Origin: Bacteroidales bacterium
GTDB taxonomy: Bacteria > Bacteroidota > Bacteroidia > Bacteroidales > JAADJA01
Length of the DNA: 64,000 nt
NCBI GenBank assembly: GCA_020438105.1
Contig: JAGQVE010000007.1
Coordinates: 62,001-126,000 of the forward strand
Reading direction: 5' to 3'
Of this stretch, positions 17,470-27,141 are shown piece after piece; position 1 is the first letter of the stretch, and the number at the start of each line of letters is the position of its first letter. Under the pieces are notes generated by a model that was not told the origin of the DNA, ran no database searches, and saw only the letters and a list, made by a program, of their open reading frames with translations. The translations under genes were made by a program, and so were the position numbers.

Positions 17470-19113
17470 ATGAAAATCGCGCTGGCACAACTCAATTATC
17501 ACATCGGCAACTTTGAATCGAATGAGAACAAGGTCCGGGAAGCCATTGAAAAGGCAAAGGCTTTGGGAGCCGACCTGGTGGTTTTTGCTGAGCTGGCGGT
17601 GTCGGGCTATCCGCCCCGTGATTTTCTGGAATTTGATGATTTCATAAAACGTTGTATGCAATCGGTGGAAAAGGCGGCAAAGTCTTGTCGTGGGATTGCA
17701 GCCATCATCGGCGGGCCTTTGGTAAATCCGGAGGTTAAAGGCAAGGATCTTTTCAATACCGCATTTTTCCTGGAAGAGGGTAAAATCAAAGCACAGGTGA
17801 ATAAAACCCTGCTGCCCAACTACGATATTTTTGATGAGTACCGCTATTTTGAGCCCAACAACGAATACAAGATCATTGAATTTAAAGAGAAAAAAATTGC
17901 GCTCACCATTTGCGAAGACCTCTGGAACATCGGTGATGACCTGCTTTACCGGGGTAATCCGATGGACGACCTGTTGCCTTTCAAGCCCGATCTGATGATC
18001 AACATTGCAGCCTCGCCTTTTCACTATGAGCAAGCCATTGACCGCAAGGCCGTTTTAAAAGCGAATGTTGAAAAATACAAACTCCCGCTGTTTTATGTGA
18101 ACCATGTTGGTGCTCAAACAGAATTGCTTTTCGACGGGGGTTCGCTCGCCTTTAATAAAAAGGGAGAGATCGTAGGCGAACTTGCCTATTTTGACGAAGA
18201 CCTTCAGATTTTTAATGTGGACGAAATGCATCAATTGCCCGAAATCAATCAGCAACAATTGCCCGGCAAAATTGAACTCATCCACGATGCACTGGTGATG
18301 GGAATCAAAAACTACTTTGGGAAATTGAACCTAAAAAAAGCGATACTCGGGCTTTCCGGCGGAATTGATTCTGCTGTTACCCTTGTATTAGCTGAACGTG
18401 CTCTTGGCAAAGAAAATGTCAGGGCCATTTTAATGCCTTCCAAATTCAGTTCTGATCATTCCATTAAGGATGCGGAGGACCTGGCTAAAAATCTGCATAT
18501 TCAATACGATATCATTCCCATTGAGCCGGGAACAGCGCAGGTAAATGAAATGCTGAAGACTCATTTTGAAAACCTCCCTTTTGGCATTGCCGAAGAAAAC
18601 ATTCAGGCACGCATGCGTGGGCTGATCCTCATGGCTTTGTCGAATAAATTCGGCTATATCCTGCTGAACACCTCCAATAAAAGTGAAGCGGCAGTGGGTT
18701 ATGGCACCTTGTATGGCGACATGAACGGCGGGCTTTCTGTTTTGGGTGATGTTTACAAAACCGAGGTTTTTGAACTTGCCCGTTTTATAAATAAAGATGC
18801 GGAAGTGATACCGGAAAACACCATTATCAAACCACCATCTGCCGAACTTCGTCCTGATCAAAAAGATTCCGATTCATTGCCCGATTATGCCATCCTTGAT
18901 AAGGTTTTGTATGAATACATCGAAAACAGGCAGGGACCGAAAGAACTTATCGAAATGGGTTTTGATGGGGCGGTGGTGAACCATACACTGCATTTGGTCA
19001 ATACCAATGAATACAAACGCTATCAAACCCCTCCTATCCTGCGTGTTTCGCGCAAAGCATTTGGCATGGGCCGAAGAATGCCCATCGTTGCCAAATACCT
19101 TGCAAGAGACTGA
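17470..19113 (+). CDS. nadE: Glutamine-dependent NAD+ synthetase
   Basis: A 547-residue two-domain enzyme. The N-terminal nitrilase-type glutaminase has the catalytic triad E41 (FAELAVSGYPPRD), K112 (NKTLLPNYD) and C148 (ICEDLWN). The C-terminal synthetase has the ATP PP-loop SGGID at 296-300 and the substrate segment NTSNKSEAAVGYGTLYGDM. It makes NAD+ from nicotinate adenine dinucleotide, ATP and glutamine in the cytosol. Length and motifs are complete. It converges on the minus-strand beta-propeller gene, with 21 bases between the stops and no clear hairpin. Confidence 0.96.
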   Translation: MKIALAQLNYHIGNFESNENKVREAIEKAKALGADLVVFAELAVSGYPPRDFLEFDDFIKRCMQSVEKAAKSCRGIAAIIGGPLVNPEVKGKDLFNTAFFLEEGKIKAQVNKTLLPNYDIFDEYRYFEPNNEYKIIEFKEKKIALTICEDLWNIGDDLLYRGNPMDDLLPFKPDLMINIAASPFHYEQAIDRKAVLKANVEKYKLPLFYVNHVGAQTELLFDGGSLAFNKKGEIVGELAYFDEDLQIFNVDEMHQLPEINQQQLPGKIELIHDALVMGIKNYFGKLNLKKAILGLSGGIDSAVTLVLAERALGKENVRAILMPSKFSSDHSIKDAEDLAKNLHIQYDIIPIEPGTAQVNEMLKTHFENLPFGIAEENIQARMRGLILMALSNKFGYILLNTSNKSEAAVGYGTLYGDMNGGLSVLGDVYKTEVFELARFINKDAEVIPENTIIKPPSAELRPDQKDSDSLPDYAILDKVLYEYIENRQGPKELIEMGFDGAVVNHTLHLVNTNEYKRYQTPPILRVSRKAFGMGRRMPIVAKYLARD

Positions 19114-19134
19114 TGTATGAAAAGACCTGAATTT

Positions 19135-20253
19135 TTATCTTACCACAACTTTTTGAGTCAGTTGGGATCCATCCCTAAATTGAAGCAGCAAAAAATAGAC
19201 GCCGTTTGAATGATTATCGGCATTCCAAATGAGGTTGGATTTTGGCTTTGCTGATTCAACCAGGTTACCGGTAATATCAAAAACAGTAATTTCGGATAAA
19301 TCTTCTCCAACCCTTTGGTTAAGATAAAATGCCTTACCAACTGACGGAATAACGAGCCCTGTTTTCAGCCTGTTTTCAGGAACTTTTACAGCAGGCACTT
19401 CGCGAATTACAACCGCATTGGGAGTGATCAATCCTCCCAGCCCGGAAGCAACAATATCTTCAAGGAAATTGCCATTTGAATCAAACATTTTAACGGCATG
19501 GGTTCCGCCGTTTCCGATGAGGATATTCCCATTATCAAGATAGGCAACTCCTTCAGGATAAAATAAACCGGTAATAAACTGTCCCTGATATTCGCCATCG
19601 GAGTTAAATCGTTTGACGGAAGCACCCAGGTAATCATTTACAAGCAGATCGCCGTTTTCATCAAACCAAATGTTGGTCGGGCCGGAAAGATTAGTGTTGA
19701 TAAATGCGCCAAGGTCGTTTCCATCGGTATCAAATTTCTGAACATACTTTCCATAGTAAGTTGACACATACAGGTTCCCGGCTGCATCCCAGTCGAGGCC
19801 AATACTTGAGGGCACCCCGATGCTTGTAAATTCATCCACAAAAGTGCCGTCAAGCTGGTAGCGAAGCACCTTATTATTTCCATTGTACCACTGAAGCACA
19901 TACAACAAGTTATCCGGTCCGATCTTCATCCGGGTGGGGCCATTGATCCCTTCGGCAAAATTGCCGAGATATTCGCCGGTTTCGATATCATGTTTTGAAA
20001 TATACCCGTTCCCGGTCAGGTTTGAAATCAGCACAATTCCATCCTCCTCCAAAAACAGGATATCCTGAGGCCAAACGATCAGCGTATCAATAAAAGCCAC
20101 CGGGTTTTCGCCATTCATGTCGTATTTCACTATTTGCCAGGGAGGATTATTGTAATTACCGGCATCGCTCACATAAATCTCATAATCCTGAGCGATTAAA
20201 TTCACACTAAAAAAACAGAGGCAACAGATAAACAAGTAATTCATAGTTTTCAT
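19135..20253 (-). CDS. T9SS-secreted NHL/SMP-30-like beta-propeller protein
   Basis: A 372-residue protein with a signal peptide (ending NLIAQ). Residues 22-285 contain about six repeats of the NHL/SMP-30 type (for example DGIVLISNLTGNGYISK, GLDWDAAGNLYVSTYYG, LFYPEGVAYLDNGNILIG), predicting a propeller. Residues from about 295 form a T9SS sorting domain: ITVFDITGNLV, GVYFLLLQF and final TQKVVVR. It is predicted to be exported and surface-attached. No catalytic residues were recognised. It may be transcribed with the AraC gene upstream or from its own -7 element at 20297-20304. Confidence 0.85.
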   Translation of the reverse strand: MKTMNYLFICCLCFFSVNLIAQDYEIYVSDAGNYNNPPWQIVKYDMNGENPVAFIDTLIVWPQDILFLEEDGIVLISNLTGNGYISKHDIETGEYLGNFAEGINGPTRMKIGPDNLLYVLQWYNGNNKVLRYQLDGTFVDEFTSIGVPSSIGLDWDAAGNLYVSTYYGKYVQKFDTDGNDLGAFINTNLSGPTNIWFDENGDLLVNDYLGASVKRFNSDGEYQGQFITGLFYPEGVAYLDNGNILIGNGGTHAVKMFDSNGNFLEDIVASGLGGLITPNAVVIREVPAVKVPENRLKTGLVIPSVGKAFYLNQRVGEDLSEITVFDITGNLVESAKPKSNLIWNADNHSNGVYFLLLQFRDGSQLTQKVVVR

Positions 20254-20296
20254 GGTATAAAATTTTATGGTTTAAATTGAAAATGAAAAATCAGGA

Positions 20297-20304
20297 CAAA
20301 ATTA
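20297..20304 (-). promoter_or_regulatory. Candidate -7 element for the beta-propeller gene
   Basis: TAATTTTG on the minus strand matches TAnnTTTG and lies 44 bases upstream of the ATG at 20253. A TTTG on the same strand (20319-20322) is only 14 bases away, shorter than usual, so the -33 half is uncertain. Confidence 0.35.
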
Positions 20305-20348
20305 AAGGGAGCGGTTCCCAAAAAATTGTAAAAAACGCTTATTCTGAT

Positions 20349-21215
20349 TTATTGATTAAACCGACCGGGGGAAACTCCGGTCACCGATTTAAAATCATTG
20401 ATAAAATGGGCCTGATCAAAGTAACCTAACTGGTACGTTAATTCTGTTAGATGCACAGCAGTCGACTGGGAAAGAATACCTGAGATATAATTTATCCTTA
20501 CGATTTTACTGTATTCTTTCGGGCTCATCCCTACTTCCTCATTAAATCGCTTACGCAAATGCGAAGGACTTAAGTAAGATTTTTGTGCCAACTGATCAAT
20601 GTTAACAAAACCATGTTTCTGATAAATATCCCCAACAGCTATATCAATGGGTGACATTGGTTTTTCGCGATAAACAGAGATCAGAAAAGACTCAATCTTC
20701 CGAATGACTTCCAACATCTTCAATTGACTAAATCCTTCATGAAACCGGGAAAGAAACCTGGTTTTGAAAACCGACTCGAGATCTTCAATTTTGTTTTTAA
20801 ACAAGTTTAAACGATCAGGGATAAAAAACCTGGCGCAATTAGGTCGGAATTGAATGCTAAGCAACTTAGCTCCGGCTTTATCAGGTTTTACCATAAAAGA
20901 CCGGCTATGCAGGCCACCCACAAAAAAATCAGGCCGGATTTGCCATGAATCCTGGAGAACAACACTTTGAACGAAAGATCCCTCCAATTGAAAAATCAGT
21001 TCAAAGTAGCCTCCGGGGTTAAGCATTACAGGCGAATCATCAGTAAATTGGTATAAAGTAATACCAGCGATGTAATTGCCCAGCTTCAAAGGGCTGTAAT
21101 TGTAGGTTTTGTATGTCTTTATTTGATCCGGCAATAGCACAATTGTGATGATAATATAACAGCAAACACAGTGTATTGTTGAATGTGGTCCGGGCGACTT
21201 AAACCTTTGCATCAA
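20349..21215 (-). CDS. AraC family transcriptional regulator
   Basis: A 288-residue protein as written from ATG 21215. The first roughly 30 residues (Cys- and Ile-rich) are not typical, so the true start may be internal. Residues about 45-160 form a beta-rich N-terminal sensing domain (GGYFELIFQLEGSF, LLSIQFRPNCARFF). The C-terminal 100 residues are an AraC double helix-turn-helix: NIDQLAQKSYLSPSHLRKRF, then LTELTYQLGYFDQAHFINDF, ending GVSPGRFNQ. It is divergent from the large hybrid kinase gene with about 135 bases between them, so it could regulate the signalling cassette, itself or both. Effector unknown. Confidence 0.88.
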   Translation of the reverse strand: MMQRFKSPGPHSTIHCVCCYIIITIVLLPDQIKTYKTYNYSPLKLGNYIAGITLYQFTDDSPVMLNPGGYFELIFQLEGSFVQSVVLQDSWQIRPDFFVGGLHSRSFMVKPDKAGAKLLSIQFRPNCARFFIPDRLNLFKNKIEDLESVFKTRFLSRFHEGFSQLKMLEVIRKIESFLISVYREKPMSPIDIAVGDIYQKHGFVNIDQLAQKSYLSPSHLRKRFNEEVGMSPKEYSKIVRINYISGILSQSTAVHLTELTYQLGYFDQAHFINDFKSVTGVSPGRFNQ

Positions 21216-21350
21216 TATATGAATGTATCAGGCAAATCGGACAAATTGAGGTATTTTGCATATGATTAAATAGCATAAAAATTGCCGGGAAATTAAAACC
21301 AGCGATGGCACTTTCCGTATAACCACTTTTTTAACCCTAAAAGAACGAAT

Positions 21351-24300
21351 ATGACATCGCCGGAAATCCTTGCAAAGGCTGAACAGCTTCTGCATTCCCT
21401 TGATAACGTGCGTAAAAAAAACAGCTCCATTGGCAATGAGTTACTAGAGCAGCTAAATGATTTAAGTATAACTATTTCGGAGCTTTTTCCCTCAAACGAT
21501 AATGGTTCATCACACAAAGACGAAGATGTGTCCAGGTTTTTGAACTGGATTCAGGCGGGTATAATGATCGTTGATTTTGAAAGCCGTAAAATTGAATACC
21601 TGAATGATGCTGCCCTGTCATTAATAGGAAATGAACGCAAAAATACGATTGGAAGGGTTTGTCACAAATTTGTGTGTCCTTCCGATTCTGGCAAATGCCC
21701 TATCTGCGATCTGGGAGTTAAAGTCGACAAATCCGAAAAAATAATTCTTAATAAAAACGGCCAGAAAGTTGACATTTTAAAAACGGTGAACCTTGTTGAG
21801 ATCAATGGGAAGAAAAAATTACTCGAATCGTTTTTTGAAATTACCGAATTAAAACAAGCCCAGGCAACAATTGGCGAAAGTGAGGCCAAATTCCGGGAAC
21901 TTTTCAATAACCTGAAAAGTGGTGTAATTGTATTCAGATATGATGATTCGAAAAACACTTATGTAGTTTCTGATATAAATAAAACTGGTGAAAAAATAAT
22001 CCACAGGTCCAAACCGTCCTTGCTGAATAAGCCTGTTACTGATACTTTCAGGGGTTTTAACAGAGAACGGCTGATTGAAACATTCGCAGAAATTGGAGAA
22101 TCGGGCGAACCGATCGACATCCCACTCATCCGGTACGAAGACAATAAAATCAGGGGCTGGCAAAGTCTTTACCTGTATAAGATCCCGGCTGGAGAAATAG
22201 TCTGCATTTTTAATGATATCACCGATCGTGTGAATAATGAATCCGGTTTGCAGAAATTATCACAAGCAATTGAGCAAAGCCCTGTTTCAGTGGTCATAAC
22301 TGATATTGATGGTCGAATAGAATATGTGAATCCGTTTTTTACAAAAGTAACCGGCTACACTACCGAAGAGGCTATTGGGAATTATCCGAACGTGCTGAAA
22401 TCTGGTGAGCAAAATCATAAATTTTATGCTGACTTATGGACGAATATTTCAAATGGTAAAGTTTGGGAAGGCGAATTTGTAAACAAAAATAAAAAAGGTG
22501 AAGTCTTTTGCGAAAAGGCAGTAATTGCTCCAATCTTTAACACAAATGGCAAAATAACGAATTATATAGCCCTTAAGCAGGATGTAACCTCAAACCGCAG
22601 AACTGAAATTGAACTACAAAAAGTTAGAAGTGAAACTGAGCAGTTTTTGGGAGCAGCTGCCGACGGACTTCGGCTGGTATCAAAAGATGGAACCATTCTG
22701 AAGGTTAATAAAACCTTTCTTGAAATGACCAAACTTTCGGAAGAGGAGGTGCTGGGTAAAAAATGCTATGAGGTAATAAGGGACGAGGATTGTGGAACAA
22801 AAAACTGCACCATAAACCAGATAATGAGTGGTGTAGACAAGATTGAACATGATGTGGAACTGAAAATTTGCAACGGAGAAGTTATACATGTGATTTCCAC
22901 CATAAAACCATTCTTTGATCTGGACGGAAATCGTGTAGGCTATGTTCAAAATCTGAAGGATATTTCACAAAGAATAGCCGATAAGAAAAAACTCGAGGAT
23001 CAGTATCATTTTATGCAAACCCTTTTGAATACAATTCCTAATCCAATATATTATAAAAACAACGAGGGGAAATATTTGGGTTGCAATACCGCATTTGAAA
23101 AGTATTTCAACACAACGGCAGCCAATTTAATCGGCAAAACGGTTTTTGATCTGCATCCCCTTGAATTTGCCAAAAAATATGACAAACGCGATAATGATCT
23201 GCTGGCAAAAGGGGGTAAACAGGAAATTGAAAGCACGGTAATGCATGGTAGCGGAAAAGTAAGGGATGTGATTTTTACCAAAGCTACATTTGGCAACGTT
23301 AATGGTAAGGCTGAAGGATTAATTGGTGTAATTTCCGACATCACCCAGCGTAAAAAGATGGAAGAAGATTTAAGGGCAAGCCAGGAAGAATATGCCGTAT
23401 TGATTGAAAACATGGGTGAAGGAATAGCCATTACTTCCAACGACGAGGTATTTTTATTTGCCAATCCTGCCGCTGAAAAAATCTTTGGTGTAAGAAAAGG
23501 TGAACTGATCGGGAAATCAATTTCGGAGTTTGTGGATTCAGCAGAATTTGAGCGTATGCAAAGTGAAACACAAATCAGAAAACGCGGAACCAGCTCAAAA
23601 TATGAAGCTCAAATTATACAACCCGGCGGCGACGTACGGACCATCCTGGTAACTGCAACACCTAAGTACAATAGCAGAAACGAACAAATCGGAACATTTG
23701 GGATATTCAGAGATATATCGCAAAGAAAGGAGCAGGAAAAGGCTTTGCAGGAAAGCGAAGAAAGGTTTAGTAAAATAGGGGAAGCTTCGCTGGATGCTGT
23801 TATCATGATCAATAATCATGGAAATGTGGAATATTGGAATCCGGCAGCAGCCAGAATGTTCGGCTATGAAGATGACGAAATAAAAGGGAAAAATGTGCAT
23901 CAATTGCTGATGCCTAAAAAATACAAATCACTTCATGATCGTGGTTGGGAAAAATTTGTAAAAACGGGTGAAGGTAATGCTATTGGCAAGGTATACGAGC
24001 TGACAGCACTCAGAAAAAACGGAGAAGAATTTCCGGTGGAGATTGCACTTACATCCATGAAAATTAAAAACAATCACTGGGGATTAGCCAATATCAGAGA
24101 TATCACCGAAAGGAAAAATGCTGAAAAAAACATCATTGAAAGTGAAGCAAAATACAGGTCCATCATCGAAAATATGCAGGATGTATATTACCGGAGCGAT
24201 CTGGAAGGCAACCTAATAATGGTAAGCCCTTCAGGTACAAAACTACTTGCATACGATTCAATAGAAGAATTATTGGGCAAAAATATTATCAAGGATCTAT

Positions 24301-25997
24301 TTTACAGGCCCGAACACAGTAAGAAATTCATTGAGAAACTGCGTGAATTGCGGTCACTCACCAATTATGAAATAATGCTTAAGACCAAAAAAGGCAAACC
24401 TGTAACAGTGCTTACAAGCAGTGGCTTTTTTACCGATAGCAAAGGGGTAATACTTGGCGTGGAAGGAATTCTGACAGATATTAATGAACGTAAAAAGCAT
24501 GAGCGTGAGCTTCGAAAATCGAAAGAGGAGGCAGAACGTGCCAATCGTTCAAAAAGTGAATTCCTTGCAAATATGAGTCATGAAATCAGGACCCCAATGA
24601 ATGCAATCCTTGGTTTTACCGAGGCACTTGCAGTGCAAATCGAAAGTCCTGAGCAACAAAAAATGCTGGATTCGGTACTTAGTAGTGGCAATCTATTACT
24701 TGCACTGATCAACGATATACTTGACCTTTCGAAAATTGAGGCCGGTAAAATGGTAATATCCCCCCAACCTACCGATCTCGCCCAGGTTGTTGAAGAAATT
24801 AAATTGCTTTTTAATGATAAGGTTAGTCAAAAAGGACTCAATCTCAATCTGGAAATTCCTATCGGATTCCCTGAATCACTCAAACTGGATGAAATCAGAA
24901 TTAGACAAATACTTTTTAACCTTGTGGGCAATGCGGTAAAATTTACTCATCAGGGATTTATCTCCATTGAAATAGATTATAAACAAACAACTCAAAATGC
25001 AGGAGATCTTTTCCTTGCTGTGCGTGATTCAGGTAAAGGTATCCCGGCATCGCAGCACAAGTTGATTTTCGAAACATTTCAGCAACAGGAAGGGCAAATC
25101 GACAGACATTATAAAGGTGTTGGATTGGGGCTCGCTATCTCGTTAAAACTTGCGCGTAAAATGAACGGAACCATCACTGTGGAAAGTGAGGAAGGTAAGG
25201 GCTCAATTTTTACCGTTCACCTTAAAAATGTGGAATTAACTCCGGTAGCACCAAGAATAAGACAAGCAGATACCGGATACTCACAATATATTTTCAAACA
25301 AGGAAATGTGCTTGTAGTGGATGATGTGGAGTCAAATATTGAAGTGGTCCGCAGTTTAATTGCTGATACAAATCTCTCCATGCACGAGGCTGATTCGGGT
25401 GAAATGTGCCTGGAATTGCTGGAATATAACAAACCTGATCTGATCCTTCTTGACATCAGGATGCCCGGAATTGGCGGATATGAAACTGCCAGACGGATCA
25501 AGAGCAATTCAAAAACCAGCCACATACCGGTAATCGCTTACACTGCTTCGGTAATGAGTCTGGATAAAATTAAAGAGTCAGGATTTTTTAATGGTGAACT
25601 TATAAAACCTGCAACACAATCCGAATTATTTGAGGCATTTGCTAAATTTTTACCTTCAACAAAGAGAAAAGCCAAATCAGCAAATGACAATAAAAATTCA
25701 AAAGCTGATATCGACAAAGATAATATTGGCGAAGTATCAGAAAAAGTGGTAAAAATGCTTGAACAAAAACTTTTGCCTGAATGGGAACAGATCAAAGACA
25801 AACTTCTGATTTTTAAAATAGAACAATTTGCTGAAAATGTGACGGCAGTTGCTGAAGAATTTAAATCGGAATACCTGGCAAAATATGGAACCAAACTCCA
25901 GAGTGAAATTGCAAGTATGGATTTTGACGAAATACGTGTTACTATTGCTTCATTCCCCAAAATAGTTAAGAATTTACTGGAAAAGAAAAACAAATAA
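21351..25997 (+). CDS. Cytosolic multi-PAS hybrid histidine kinase
   Basis: A 1548-residue protein with no signal or membrane segment. After a 60-residue helical start there are about eight PAS domains, roughly at 62-175, 178-298, 300-420, 421-545, 546-670, 672-795, 797-925 and 926-1050. PAS1 carries the Cys-rich CHKFVCPSDSGKCPICD, and PAS4 has CYEVIRDEDCGTKNC. A HisKA domain follows, with H1077 in [16 protein letters not shown]. Next come a HATPase_c domain ([25 protein letters not shown]) and a receiver with D1368 (LILLDIRMPG). A C-terminal helical domain of about 95 residues lacks an HPt histidine. It autophosphorylates and relays to its receiver. Signals are presumably cytosolic or redox; ligand unknown. 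The FIST gene starts 4 bases downstream. Confidence 0.93.
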   Translation: MTSPEILAKAEQLLHSLDNVRKKNSSIGNELLEQLNDLSITISELFPSNDNGSSHKDEDVSRFLNWIQAGIMIVDFESRKIEYLNDAALSLIGNERKNTIGRVCHKFVCPSDSGKCPICDLGVKVDKSEKIILNKNGQKVDILKTVNLVEINGKKKLLESFFEITELKQAQATIGESEAKFRELFNNLKSGVIVFRYDDSKNTYVVSDINKTGEKIIHRSKPSLLNKPVTDTFRGFNRERLIETFAEIGESGEPIDIPLIRYEDNKIRGWQSLYLYKIPAGEIVCIFNDITDRVNNESGLQKLSQAIEQSPVSVVITDIDGRIEYVNPFFTKVTGYTTEEAIGNYPNVLKSGEQNHKFYADLWTNISNGKVWEGEFVNKNKKGEVFCEKAVIAPIFNTNGKITNYIALKQDVTSNRRTEIELQKVRSETEQFLGAAADGLRLVSKDGTILKVNKTFLEMTKLSEEEVLGKKCYEVIRDEDCGTKNCTINQIMSGVDKIEHDVELKICNGEVIHVISTIKPFFDLDGNRVGYVQNLKDISQRIADKKKLEDQYHFMQTLLNTIPNPIYYKNNEGKYLGCNTAFEKYFNTTAANLIGKTVFDLHPLEFAKKYDKRDNDLLAKGGKQEIESTVMHGSGKVRDVIFTKATFGNVNGKAEGLIGVISDITQRKKMEEDLRASQEEYAVLIENMGEGIAITSNDEVFLFANPAAEKIFGVRKGELIGKSISEFVDSAEFERMQSETQIRKRGTSSKYEAQIIQPGGDVRTILVTATPKYNSRNEQIGTFGIFRDISQRKEQEKALQESEERFSKIGEASLDAVIMINNHGNVEYWNPAAARMFGYEDDEIKGKNVHQLLMPKKYKSLHDRGWEKFVKTGEGNAIGKVYELTALRKNGEEFPVEIALTSMKIKNNHWGLANIRDITERKNAEKNIIESEAKYRSIIENMQDVYYRSDLEGNLIMVSPSGTKLLAYDSIEELLGKNIIKDLFYRPEHSKKFIEKLRELRSLTNYEIMLKTKKGKPVTVLTSSGFFTDSKGVILGVEGILTDINERKKHERELRKSKEEAERANRSKSEFLANMSHEIRTPMNAILGFTEALAVQIESPEQQKMLDSVLSSGNLLLALINDILDLSKIEAGKMVISPQPTDLAQVVEEIKLLFNDKVSQKGLNLNLEIPIGFPESLKLDEIRIRQILFNLVGNAVKFTHQGFISIEIDYKQTTQNAGDLFLAVRDSGKGIPASQHKLIFETFQQQEGQIDRHYKGVGLGLAISLKLARKMNGTITVESEEGKGSIFTVHLKNVELTPVAPRIRQADTGYSQYIFKQGNVLVVDDVESNIEVVRSLIADTNLSMHEADSGEMCLELLEYNKPDLILLDIRMPGIGGYETARRIKSNSKTSHIPVIAYTASVMSLDKIKESGFFNGELIKPATQSELFEAFAKFLPSTKRKAKSANDNKNSKADIDKDNIGEVSEKVVKMLEQKLLPEWEQIKDKLLIFKIEQFAENVTAVAEEFKSEYLAKYGTKLQSEIASMDFDEIRVTIASFPKIVKNLLEKKNK

Positions 25998-26001
25998 AAT
26001 T

Positions 26002-27129
26002 ATGAAAGCAGAAAACATCAGACTAATTGAAGAGTTGTCAGTTGATACTCTAAGTAAAAATATTGACCTGCTGATCGGTGAAACCAAACCTGAAGGATTA
26101 ATCATTTTAGCATGCGATGAAAACCAATATAATTTGGAACAAACCAATGAATTGCTAAGAAATCTTTCAGTACCTGTTTTTGGCGGAACTTTCCCCGGAA
26201 TTATTTTCGGTGGAAAAGAATATACCAAAGGAACCATAATCATGGGATTGGAAGAGAAGCCGCAAGTGCATATTATTAAAAATCTAAGCAATCTCGACAA
26301 GGATGAATATCCATCATCATTTCAGAATTTTGAGCAGGAAGCAAACTGCAAAACTGTTTTTGTATTTGTGGATGGATTTAGCCAAAATAACTCAAAACTG
26401 ATCGAAATGTTATTTATATCCTTTGGATTGGAATATAACTTCATTGGAGCTGGGTGTGGCTCGTTGAGCATGAACCCCACTCCCTGCATTATGACTAATG
26501 AAGGTTTGTTATCTGATGCGGCTGTAATTGCCGGGAGTAAGCTGAATGGTGCCATCGGCATGAAACATGGCTGGCAAAGTATTGCAGGCCCTATCAGGGT
26601 TACTGGCTCCGAAAAAAACACACTGATTAGTCTTGATTTCAACCCGGCTTATGAAGTTTATAAAAAGATTATTGAAGAGCATTCCGGGAAAAAGGTTAAC
26701 AGGGAAAATTTTACGCAGTTGGCTCCACTTTATCCTGTAGGCATCACCAAATTAGGTACCGATAAAATAATCAGGGATCCTGTAAAAATTGACGAGCAGG
26801 GCAACATTGTTTTTTTAGGCGACATCCCGGAAGGAACCTTTATTCATATCATGGCTACTACTCCAGATGATTTGATCAATGCAGCAAAAGAAGCTATGGA
26901 AACAGGTACCAATTGCAAATCAAAAAAATCGGAAGATCGGTTCATATTATTTATCGATTGCATTTCGCGGTTATTTCTTCTTGAAGAGCGCTTCAGAGAG
27001 GAGTTAGCAGTAATTAACCCGGAAGGATTGCCAGTAGCCGGAACATTATCACTTGGCGAAATAGCAAATAACAAAAAGGAATACCTTGAACTCTACAATA
27101 TGACGGCAGTGGTGGGGTGCTTTCAATAA
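26002..27129 (+). CDS. FIST domain signal-transduction protein
   Basis: A 375-residue protein. The N-terminal FIST domain includes NLSVPVFGGTFPGIIFGG and VFVDGFSQNN. The FIST_C part includes FIGAGCGSLSM, GAIGMKHGWQSIAGPIRVT and, at the end, GLPVAGTLSLGEI. FIST proteins are sensory modules thought to bind small ligands such as amino acids and are typically encoded beside PAS or histidine kinases, as here. It starts 4 bases after the first hybrid kinase and ends 12 bases before the second. It has no output domain, so it probably presents its ligand state to one or both kinases by contact. No membrane segment or signal peptide. Confidence 0.88.
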   Translation: MKAENIRLIEELSVDTLSKNIDLLIGETKPEGLIILACDENQYNLEQTNELLRNLSVPVFGGTFPGIIFGGKEYTKGTIIMGLEEKPQVHIIKNLSNLDKDEYPSSFQNFEQEANCKTVFVFVDGFSQNNSKLIEMLFISFGLEYNFIGAGCGSLSMNPTPCIMTNEGLLSDAAVIAGSKLNGAIGMKHGWQSIAGPIRVTGSEKNTLISLDFNPAYEVYKKIIEEHSGKKVNRENFTQLAPLYPVGITKLGTDKIIRDPVKIDEQGNIVFLGDIPEGTFIHIMATTPDDLINAAKEAMETGTNCKSKKSEDRFILFIDCISRLFLLEERFREELAVINPEGLPVAGTLSLGEIANNKKEYLELYNMTAVVGCFQ

Positions 27130-27141
27130 AAAATTGTAAAA

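Noticed and set aside
17362..18033. 223-codon minus-strand frame inside nadE
   Set aside because: It is antisense to a fully conserved NAD+ synthetase and shows no domain pattern.
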